From positions 12,797 to 17,944 of the forward strand of contig DMNE01000384.1 in NCBI GenBank assembly GCA_003453735.1: DNA of 5,148 bases, read 5' to 3'. This document shows positions 1 to 5,148 of this stretch, one piece after another; within the stretch, counting starts at the first letter, position 1, and each line of letters begins with the position of its first letter. The notes beneath the pieces were generated by a model. It did not search any database and was not told where the DNA came from. It was given only the letters and a program-made list of their open reading frames with translations. This stretch comes from Nitrospiraceae bacterium (GTDB lineage: Bacteria; Nitrospirota; Thermodesulfovibrionia; Thermodesulfovibrionales; UBA9159). The position numbers were made by a program, and so were the translations under genes.

Positions 1-450
1 CGATATATCAAGACCAGTAACAAACGCCCCGAGATTCTGCATCATGGTCGCTTTTTCCCCGAAACCGCTGCCCACATCGAGCACCCTCGCCCCTTTCCAT
101 GCACCCCCAAGGGTTGTCAGCTTCCGCATGCAATGATCGGCTGCCGCACGCTTGCCCGCGCTGCATATTAAATAGCGGGCAAATTCGTCAGTGAGCGACC
201 TTGGGCAAGTCTCCGACCAGTATCGTTCGTAAAAATTCTTAAGGGTCTGATCAGGCACCCTGAGTGAAACATAAAAACAGCGGCAGCTGCGGCACTGGGC
301 CACTGGCAGACCGTCCGGCCGCAAAAAAAAAGCCTCTGCATGGCAGCTGCAGAAGGGACAGTCTCGCAGGTCTCCGGCAATGGGGCCCCAGTCCGGAAAC
401 TGAGAGTCGGGGTCCAAAGGATCAAGCTTCTGCATATCCGGAACTCTCAT
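1..450 (-). CDS. Class I SAM-dependent methyltransferase with N-terminal cysteine cluster (partial, C-terminus beyond left edge)
   Basis: The reading frame is open from the window edge to a TGA at 520-522, and 150 N-terminal residues are visible. Residues 31-36 (CPFCSC) and 53-58 (CRSCRC) form two cysteine clusters 17 residues apart, resembling the zinc-ribbon head of polysaccharide-locus methyltransferases. Residues 122-131 (RVLDVGSGFG) are SAM-binding motif I, and the GLDIS stretch at 146-150 supplies the acidic residue expected to contact the SAM ribose. The acceptor-binding part is outside the window, so the substrate (sugar or other) cannot be named. The chosen ATG (448-450) lies one base after the stop of the radical SAM gene (TGATATG), which suggests translational coupling. 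An in-frame ATG at 472-474 would add 8 residues and overlap that gene by 23 bases; neither start has a strong ribosome binding site. Methyltransferase family is well supported; start and substrate are uncertain. Confidence 0.9.
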   Translation of the reverse strand, partial: MRVPDMQKLDPLDPDSQFPDWGPIAGDLRDCPFCSCHAEAFFLRPDGLPVAQCRSCRCFYVSLRVPDQTLKNFYERYWSETCPRSLTDEFARYLICSAGKRAAADHCMRKLTTLGGAWKGARVLDVGSGFGEKATMMQNLGAFVTGLDIS

Positions 451-451
451 A

Positions 452-1966
452 TCAGAGGATCTTTGAGGAAACATTCCCCGAACCGGGAAGACTCCGCAGA
501 CATTTCTGAAACAGGGTGCTCACTCTCCGAAGAAGCCGAAAGACAAACATACTGAGGTACTGCACTCGTCTCTTGCTCCTGAACAGAGCTCTTAGATACA
601 GCGGCTGCAAGCTCATTATTTGCCAAGTGCGGCTGAGCATGAACCGTTTGCCTAATCTTTCGGAAAGCTCTTCAATACTGAGCGCGTGAGCCGCGAGACG
701 GAACCTCGGATCGACGATGGAGGTATATGTCTTATTATTGCTGTATAGCTGATACTCATCAACAGACAGCGGAGGCCTGACGTATCGGTCGTAGATCTCT
801 GTGCCAGGGTAAGGCGTCGTTACGCAGATTCCATAGACGGTTGCCTTAATCTTCTCCATCAACGCTACGGTTTTTCTGACATCTTCCTCAGTCTCATCCG
901 GAGTATTAATGAGCATGTTGGCATAAGTGCGGATTTTCTCCGCACGGCAGCGACTAAAAACTGTTTCTGTGTCTTTTACCGTTATGCCCTTTTTCATCCT
1001 GTTCAAAGACTCCTGAGAACCAGATTCCACGCCAAAATCGATCTGAATACAGCCGCTCTTCTTAAGAACGCGAAAAACGCTATCGGGAAACTGATTGACG
1101 CGTCCCTCCATTCCCCATAAAAATCGATAGTTCAGGGCCATCAGTTTTTCACAGAAGTCTATTACACGATCGCTTTTGATCGTAAAGGTGTCGTCGTGAA
1201 TGTAGAACCCATCAATATTATATGTTTCCTTTAAATAGCGGAGTTCTCCGATGACCGAGTCCAATGGACGAAATCTTACTTTTTTCCCGCTGTTGGCACA
1301 AAAGCTGCAGCCATAAGGGCAGCCCCTCGCGGTAAATATGTGTACTCCGGAAAGATAGATCGGCCGCACAAGAAACTGTTGCGGCTGGAGATAAAAATTC
1401 ATGTCCAGCTTATGGTAAGGATGAAGCGGCATATTCTCCAAATCCGGAACTACCGACTGTGGGGCGGTATGAACAATGTCTTTACCCTTCCTGAAGATCA
1501 GCCCGCTTATCTCTTCCAAGGAATGTGTCCCGTCCTTTTGTGCTTCAATGAGATTCGTCAGCGGCACTTCGCCATCCCCCACAACCGCCACATCAAAAGG
1601 GCTGTCTTCCTTAAGGAAGAAGTCTTCTGGAGATACCGTTGCGTGTATTCCCCCCACAATAATCTTCGCGTCGCTCTTTTTCTTAATCTCTCTGGCTAAT
1701 TTCACTAACTCCCGATAATCCTCAGTAAACCCGCTGAGGCCTACCAGCGGAGAGCGCGATCCAACTGCTTGTTCAATCGCTTCCCGAAAAACTCTTTCCT
1801 TTTCCCTTTCAGAAAACTCATCATTGATGCTGCTTTTCACGTCTACGACGTCCACCTGATACCCCTGCTGCTCAATATAACCGGATAGCCAGAGCATCCA
1901 GTGGGGAACGATAGGGCTCTTTGCTCGCCCTAAGGTAGGCATCGATACAAGACAGATATCAGCCAT
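452..1966 (-). CDS. B12-binding-domain radical SAM protein
   Basis: This 504-residue protein has the two-domain layout of cobalamin-binding radical SAM enzymes. Residues 1-140 resemble the B12-binding Rossmann domain (hydrophobic strand at 3-8, YQVDVVDV at 36-43, KIIVGGIHAT at 101-110, GDGE at 130-133). The DxHxxG cobalamin-ligand motif is not present, as is common in this branch, so cobalamin use is inferred from the fold. The radical SAM core starts near 205, and C216, C220 and C223 (RGCPYGCSFC) should bind the [4Fe-4S] cluster that cleaves SAM. GVESGSQ (312-318) and YPGTEIY (386-392) are typical later-core motifs. Residues 440-490 form a basic, hydrophobic tail that may lie on the membrane or bind a polyanionic substrate. 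The ATG is the first possible start because TAA directly precedes it; the ribosome binding site is weak (GAAG). Relatives methylate or rearrange unreactive carbons, but the substrate here is unknown; the locus suggests a glycan or glycolipid. Confidence 0.95.
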   Translation of the reverse strand: MADICLVSMPTLGRAKSPIVPHWMLWLSGYIEQQGYQVDVVDVKSSINDEFSEREKERVFREAIEQAVGSRSPLVGLSGFTEDYRELVKLAREIKKKSDAKIIVGGIHATVSPEDFFLKEDSPFDVAVVGDGEVPLTNLIEAQKDGTHSLEEISGLIFRKGKDIVHTAPQSVVPDLENMPLHPYHKLDMNFYLQPQQFLVRPIYLSGVHIFTARGCPYGCSFCANSGKKVRFRPLDSVIGELRYLKETYNIDGFYIHDDTFTIKSDRVIDFCEKLMALNYRFLWGMEGRVNQFPDSVFRVLKKSGCIQIDFGVESGSQESLNRMKKGITVKDTETVFSRCRAEKIRTYANMLINTPDETEEDVRKTVALMEKIKATVYGICVTTPYPGTEIYDRYVRPPLSVDEYQLYSNNKTYTSIVDPRFRLAAHALSIEELSERLGKRFMLSRTWQIMSLQPLYLRALFRSKRRVQYLSMFVFRLLRRVSTLFQKCLRSLPGSGNVSSKIL

Positions 1967-2006
1967 TTACATGCTTCGGAGTTTCACAGGTTTTTCATCA
2001 TGGCAT

Positions 2007-2693
2007 CTAAAGGTGAATATCAGATAATTTCCACAGAGCAAGGCTTTTGTCGAAATAAACACCGTCAAATTCTGTGCACTCCTCAACAATCAGCCTGAGA
2101 GGGGGCGGGAAGTTAAACGGCTGCATGTTCAGATTGACCGGCCTCCAGCCTCTCCCAGATACCAAGTCTTCATTTGTCTTCACATGAAAAAAGGTTGTTG
2201 TCAGAAGATAGGAGGATTGGCTCTTTTTGAAATTCCGTACCGCTCGAACAATATCCTTATTTGAAAGGTGGACGAAACAGTCCCTGCACAGGGCCACATC
2301 TGCCCTAGCCAAGACATCATTTACTATATCGGCACTCAGAAATCTTCTGTTTTTATCGGAGTATTTCGCCGTGTTTTCCCTGATCAGCTCTGCAACAATA
2401 TCAACCCCTGTATAAAAAATGTTTCCCAAATCAACCTCGCGCATCCAGGAGAAATCCCCGCATGGCGCATCGATTAGCGTGCCGACATGTAGATCCCTCA
2501 GCATTGCCGATATCTCTTGCCTGATTTTCTTTGTCTGCTCGAGCGTGGCACCGGCCCCTGAGAGCGGATAGCCTTTGCCGCTGAAGCCACCCTCCCGGTA
2601 TATTTTTACAAAGTTTCCCTTTCTTCCGCGAAACCGGTAACTGGCGTAAGCAACCTTCGACCTGAATACCTTCAAAAGGTGACTAATCAGCAT
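2007..2693 (-). CDS. Small class I SAM-dependent methyltransferase
   Basis: A 228-residue protein with a recognisable SAM-binding Rossmann fold. Motif I is LIDAPCGDFSWM (73-84), the motif II region is YTGVDIV (94-100) with D98 as likely ribose contact, FLSADIV (118-124) fits motif III, and ADVALCRDCFVHLSN (131-145) fits the post-III strand. The later GWRPVNLNMQPFNFPPP (182-198) recalls a methyltransferase family I associate with surface-polysaccharide gene clusters, though no member of known substrate comes to mind. The first 40 residues are rich in Arg, Lys and aromatics. An in-frame TGA at 2700-2702 fixes the ATG at 2691-2693 as the earliest start; no good Shine-Dalgarno precedes it. It is 40 bp upstream of the radical SAM gene on the same strand and probably co-transcribed with it. 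A sugar O-methyltransferase is plausible but unproven. Confidence 0.87.
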   Translation of the reverse strand: MLISHLLKVFRSKVAYASYRFRGRKGNFVKIYREGGFSGKGYPLSGAGATLEQTKKIRQEISAMLRDLHVGTLIDAPCGDFSWMREVDLGNIFYTGVDIVAELIRENTAKYSDKNRRFLSADIVNDVLARADVALCRDCFVHLSNKDIVRAVRNFKKSQSSYLLTTTFFHVKTNEDLVSGRGWRPVNLNMQPFNFPPPLRLIVEECTEFDGVYFDKSLALWKLSDIHL

Positions 2694-2880
2694 ACTTTTT
2701 CATAAATTAAAATTTACCGATGGGTGCCATAACTTCCACAATAAACACAAATGTTATCGCACTAAAGACATTAGAAAGACCACTTCACCTTGCAGGCTCT
2801 ACCAAGCATAATAAACATCTTGTGAGATACCTGTTTGAACAAGAAGGCGGATCAATCTTGTCACATAGAACATTATTCAC
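2694..2880. other. Intergenic or eroded stretch without recognisable gene
   Basis: This 187-bp stretch lies between the decayed permease fragment and the methyltransferase start and is visibly richer in A/T than the flanking genes. All three minus-strand frames are broken by stops, and no translation resembles the missing C-terminal half of the permease. It contains a short inverted repeat (ACAAGA at 2839-2844, TCTTGT at 2856-2861, 11-base loop) with no U-tract, so I do not call it a terminator. A six-codon ATG-to-TAG frame (2683-2703) overlaps the methyltransferase start out of frame. If the downstream genes have their own promoter it should lie here, but I see no convincing -35/-10 pair. 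Confidence 0.55.
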
Positions 2881-3239
2881 TCAAGAGACTATCGGTTTTC
2901 TTATAATAGATTTTTGCACTGAAAAAACGTTGCAGGAAAACCGCCAGTGCAGCATTGCGGCCAGAGCGAAAATAGGACAACGAACCCCTTCTGAAGGCAC
3001 CTTTGCCAGTTTGCCAAAAACCACAGCAAAAAAGCACTATGACAAGTGCTAGCCTCACGAAAGCCGAGTCGATGCCAATCACGGTCTGTTTATAACGAAC
3101 AAGGATAGCGCGCCAGGCCAGAAAGAAAAACAGTTCCCGATAACGCCAGAGGTCCAACCAATAATGTCTTTCTGTCCGCTCCGCTTCCGATTATCAGAGT
3201 AGTTTCCTCAGGAGTTCGTTCCATTTGAGTTCTTTTCAT
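2881..3239 (-). pseudogene. Decayed N-terminal fragment of a second Wzm-like ABC-2 polysaccharide permease
   Basis: Three consecutive minus-strand frames together spell the N-terminal ~120 residues of a polysaccharide-export permease. Frame one starts at ATG 3237-3239 and includes PEETTLIIGSGADRK. A one-base shift near 3167 leads into HYWLDLWRYREL, FFFLAWRAILVRYKQTVIGI and FVRLALVIVLF. A second shift in a run of six T (3028-3033) leads into AVVFGKLAKVPSEGV and PIFALAAMLHW, ending at TGA 2881-2883. Intact relatives typically read WRDILVRYKQT, GIAWAxIRP and AAMLPWQFFS here, so the copy also has substitutions at conserved positions (D to A, AW to DS, P to L, P to H). The C-terminal ~140 residues are missing. 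The start overlaps the stop of the extended wzt frame as ATGA, so the gene was once translationally coupled to wzt. Homopolymer-associated shifts could be sequencing errors, but the substitutions and missing half argue for true decay. A 94-codon TTG frame at 2873-3157 is the longest remaining piece and is unlikely to function. Confidence 0.85.
3236..3239 (-). other. ATGA stop/start overlap of ancestral wzt and second permease
   Basis: On the minus strand ATGA contains both the TGA ending the extended wzt frame and the ATG opening the decayed permease frame. Such overlaps mark translationally coupled genes, so the two were once one operon unit. It also supports reading the tail at 3236-3397 as genuine former wzt sequence. 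Confidence 0.75.
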
Positions 3240-3397
3240 TCCCACTTGAGCAAGCCCGGGCCGCAGATACCGCGCCAGTAGGCAGCTTTGGTCATGTCGC
3301 GCCTGCCGTCCATAAAATCAGCCTCGAATATCAACGCGTCCTGCACGCAATCGAATACGTCATAGTCCCTCATCAGGTAGACGTCGACATAGTACAT
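3236..3397 (-). pseudogene. wzt: Cut-off C-terminal tail of wzt after in-frame TGA
   Basis: Directly after the wzt stop (TGA 3398-3400) the same frame stays open for 53 codons and ends at TGA 3236-3238. It reads MYYVDVYLMRDYDVFDCVQD, then ALIFEADFMDGRRDMTKA and finally GICGPGLLKWE, which fits the last strands of the Wzt C-terminal glycan-binding domain, a family that usually has a Gly-x-Tyr-Tyr turn at this join. Counting the TGA as one residue, the uninterrupted protein would be 414 residues, a normal length for Wzt with a C-terminal domain. The simplest explanation is a Gly codon GGA mutated to TGA. The ATG directly after the TGA could in principle restart translation of the 53-residue tail, but I see no ribosome binding site supporting this. 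Confidence 0.85.
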
Positions 3398-4480
3398 TCA
3401 TGCAGCAAGAGCATAGGCGGGCAGCTCGCAAGTCCTGACCGAGGAATCTAGACCTGTCGCGTCGCCGAACGAATCGGATGAATGGTGCACGCAAAGGCCC
3501 TGGTCGTTACGGATGATGACGGTTACGCTCAATTCCTTTTGCCCGCCTGTCTCGATTCGGAACAGGATCTTCACCGGTCTGTCGACCGCAAAAGTCCCTT
3601 TGCGACGCCCCTCCTGGATAAGCTCTATTCGACTGTAATGGGGTCCGTCAGGTCGTCTCGGGGCAGTATAGGAAAAAACGGTCAGGGCCGGGTTTCCAAG
3701 GTATCGTGCCACCGCCCTCTCTGTAGGACCGTCCGTCAGTATTCCACCGACATCGAACAAGATGCTCCTGCCGCACAATGTTTTCACCGCCGCCATGTTG
3801 TGGCTGACAAACAAGACGGTCCTCCCCTCCCTGGCGGCATCGTCTATCTTACCGAGGCATTTTTTTTGAAAGGAGCTATCCCCGACAGCAAGCACTTCAT
3901 CAATAAGCAAGATGTCCCTTTCGAGGTGGGCGGCTACCGCAAAGGCGAGTCGGACATACATGCCGCTGCTATAATGCTTGACCTGCGTATCGATGAACTT
4001 TTCCACCTCGGCGAAGGCCACGATCTCGTCGAACTTTCTCCTTATCTCGATCTTCTTCATCCCGAGGATGGTACCATTAAGGTATATATTCTCCCTGCCG
4101 GATAGCTCGGGGTGGAACCCTGTGCCCACCTCAAGGAGACTGCCTACCCTTCCGTAGAGTTCGACCATCCCCTCCGTCGGTTCGGTGATGCGGGAGAGTA
4201 TCTTGAGGAGCGTGCTCTTACCGGCGCCGTTCCTACCGATGATCCCGACGACCTCGCCCTGCTTTACTTCGAAAGAGACGTCTTTCAGGGCCCAGAAGTC
4301 TTTCTTATCGCAAAAGGCAGAGGGAAGAGTGCAAGGGGTGGATGAAAAACCATGCCCACGGAGCCTCTCGTATAACGATCTTAAACGACTAGAGAGTAGT
4401 TCGCTCAGAAGATCGGAATACGTCTGGCCGAGGCTATATCTCTTACCTAAACAATCGACTTTGATAGCAGTTTCACTCAT
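3398..4480 (-). CDS. wzt: Wzt-type ABC transporter ATP-binding protein, C-terminally shortened by nonsense codon
   Basis: This cytoplasmic ATPase should pair with Wzm to export a lipid-linked polysaccharide across the inner membrane. The nucleotide-binding domain spans about 5-262: Walker A at 82-90 (GRNGAGKST), the GTGFHPELSGREN stretch (119-131) typical of the Wzt/TagH branch, signature YSSGMYVRLAF (170-180), Walker B with catalytic Glu ILLIDE (190-195), D-loop AVGD (198-201) and switch His in SHN (H227). All catalytic motifs are intact. Residues 263-360 begin a C-terminal beta-rich domain that in characterised Wzt proteins binds the glycan end and selects the substrate. The frame stops at TGA 3398-3400, although 53 further codons of the domain follow. 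The shortened protein may hydrolyse ATP but fold or recognise glycan poorly. An in-frame TAG six bases upstream fixes the ATG at 4478-4480. The AGGAGAGG at 4508-4515 is too far away to be its ribosome binding site. Confidence 0.94.
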   Translation of the reverse strand: MSETAIKVDCLGKRYSLGQTYSDLLSELLSSRLRSLYERLRGHGFSSTPCTLPSAFCDKKDFWALKDVSFEVKQGEVVGIIGRNGAGKSTLLKILSRITEPTEGMVELYGRVGSLLEVGTGFHPELSGRENIYLNGTILGMKKIEIRRKFDEIVAFAEVEKFIDTQVKHYSSGMYVRLAFAVAAHLERDILLIDEVLAVGDSSFQKKCLGKIDDAAREGRTVLFVSHNMAAVKTLCGRSILFDVGGILTDGPTERAVARYLGNPALTVFSYTAPRRPDGPHYSRIELIQEGRRKGTFAVDRPVKILFRIETGGQKELSVTVIIRNDQGLCVHHSSDSFGDATGLDSSVRTCELPAYALAA

Positions 4481-4574
4481 ATGCTAACGAAGAGAGCTTC
4501 TTTGCCCCCTCTCCTGCATATCTTCGCCCTTTGCATTGGCATTGGGTTTTTGCTCTTAGTGCCATTGCGCCTTT
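4481..4574 (-). other. Spacer between wzm and wzt
   Basis: This 94-bp gap separates the wzm stop from the wzt ATG. It holds a purine-rich AGGAGAGGGGGC on the minus strand (about 4504-4515) with no start codon at a useful distance, and a tiny GAAG/CTTC hairpin at 4489-4500 close to the wzt start. There is no stem followed by a T-run, so no terminator is visible and wzm-wzt co-transcription is likely. In-frame stops rule out an upstream extension of wzt. Confidence 0.5.
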
Positions 4575-5147
4575 TCATACAACATCTGCAAAAGTCGTTT
4601 CCATCTTCCGAAAGAAAAAAAGACCGCTTACGAGAATGATGCAGACGGCCGAAGAAGAGACGAGCATCATCGCCGGGTCAGGGGCCGCCTTTCCTAGAAG
4701 AGCCCATCGGAACCCCTCGATGACGCCTACCATGGGGTTGAGTCCGTACACCCAACGCCACCGCTCCGGCACCAGACTTGTAGCATAGGCAACAGGAGAA
4801 GCGTACATCCAGAACTGAGTGACGAAGGGGACGATGAACCTCACGTCCCTGAACTTCACGTTGAGGGCGGTAAACCAGAGGCCAACTCCTAGCGCAGTCA
4901 CCATCGCGATCAGCATGAATACCGGAAGAAGGAGCGTGCCCTGAGTAGGAGTGATCCCGTACCATACCATCATGCCTATGAGGATGACAAAAGCAACAGC
5001 AAAATCTATTAACCCGGCGAAGACCTTGCTCATAGGCAGGATGAGTCTCGGGAAATAAACCTTGGTTATCAGGTAAGAGGACCCGACGAGGCTATCGCTC
5101 GATCCGCTCAAAGACTGGGCAAAGTAGTTCCAAGGAAGCAGGGCGCA
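4575..5147 (-). CDS. wzm: Wzm-type ABC-2 polysaccharide export permease (partial, N-terminus beyond right edge)
   Basis: The frame is open from the right edge to TGA 4575-4577, giving the C-terminal 190 residues of a permease normally about 260-280 long. It begins with CALLPWNYFAQS and continues with LITKVYFPRLILPMS, matching the conserved cytoplasmic segment of O-antigen and teichoic-acid type ABC-2 permeases. Hydrophobic segments at visible residues 42-64, 71-95, 103-126 and 158-178 are likely membrane helices. The motifs FRDVRFIVPFVTQFWMYASP (100-119) and VYGLNPMVGVIEGFRWALLG (133-152) are hallmarks of the family. The protein forms the inner-membrane channel and is powered by the wzt product encoded 94 bp downstream. 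No frameshift or internal stop is present in the visible part, in contrast to the second permease fragment after wzt. The first ~80 residues lie outside the window, so an intact N-terminus cannot be confirmed. Confidence 0.95.
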   Translation of the reverse strand, partial: CALLPWNYFAQSLSGSSDSLVGSSYLITKVYFPRLILPMSKVFAGLIDFAVAFVILIGMMVWYGITPTQGTLLLPVFMLIAMVTALGVGLWFTALNVKFRDVRFIVPFVTQFWMYASPVAYATSLVPERWRWVYGLNPMVGVIEGFRWALLGKAAPDPAMMLVSSSAVCIILVSGLFFFRKMETTFADVV

Positions 5148-5148
5148 G

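Noticed and set aside
168..555. Open frames on both strands overlapping the left-edge methyltransferase
   Set aside because: The frame with cysteine clusters and SAM motif I is clearly the coding one; the others are shadows.
2683..2703. Six-codon ATG-to-TAG frame (MKKYAD) overlapping the methyltransferase start
   Set aside because: It is too short to judge, has no clear ribosome binding site, and no attenuator-like structure accompanies it.
2821..2865. Possible terminator or operator (TGTGA/TCACA and ACAAGA/TCTTGT inverted repeats)
   Set aside because: The stems are only 5-6 bp with an 11-base or longer loop, there is no T-run on either strand, and such short repeats are expected by chance.
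2720..3052. Plus-strand open frame of 110 codons
   Set aside because: Much of it lies opposite the permease remnant, its translation matches no family I recognise, and it has no supporting ribosome binding site or neighbours on that strand.
3398..3400. TGA read as glycine (genetic code 25) or selenocysteine
   Set aside because: The expected residue is Gly, which made code 25 tempting, but the 504-codon radical SAM gene contains no internal TGA and both it and wzm end with TGA. Selenocysteine would not be expected at a structural turn of this domain.
3482..4105. Plus-strand open frame of 207 codons
   Set aside because: It lies wholly antisense to wzt, whose ATPase motifs are unmistakable; the translation resembles no known protein.
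4678..4965. Minus-strand 95-codon frame inside wzm
   Set aside because: It is an alternative-frame shadow of the clear Wzm membrane-protein frame and lacks recognisable motifs.

Overview
All recognisable genes lie on the minus strand, so transcription runs from high to low coordinates. The content is a Gram-negative cell-surface polysaccharide locus: an ABC-2 exporter (Wzm/Wzt type) followed by tailoring enzymes (two SAM methyltransferases and a cobalamin-binding-type radical SAM protein). No ribosomal or other taxonomic marker is present. A Wzm/Wzt exporter next to B12-type radical SAM enzymes would fit groups such as Desulfobacterota or Nitrospirota, but that is only a low-confidence inference.

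Layout in transcription order: (1) the C-terminal ~190 residues of a wzm permease, entering from the right edge (4575-5147); (2) a 94-bp spacer; (3) wzt ATPase (3398-4480, 360 residues), which stops at a TGA although the same frame continues for 53 more Wzt-like codons (3236-3397); (4) a decayed N-terminal fragment of a second wzm-like permease (about 2881-3239), whose ATG overlaps the stop of the extended wzt frame as ATGA and which carries at least two frameshifts; (5) a 187-bp AT-richer stretch with nothing recognisable (2694-2880); (6) a small class I SAM methyltransferase (2007-2693); (7) a B12-binding-domain radical SAM protein (452-1966); (8) the first 150 residues of a second SAM methyltransferase with an N-terminal cysteine cluster (1-450), running off the left edge.

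Likely joint role: Wzm forms the inner-membrane channel and Wzt powers export of a lipid-linked glycan. Wzt proteins with a C-terminal extension usually read a modified glycan end, and the downstream methyltransferases and radical SAM enzyme are candidates for making such a modification. This link is inference from gene order.

The most notable feature is the ~0.5-kb zone of decay between two intact blocks: a nonsense codon in the wzt glycan-binding domain followed by the frameshifted remnant of a second permease. I found no RNA gene, CRISPR array, insertion sequence, clear terminator or convincing promoter, and no believable gene on the plus strand.
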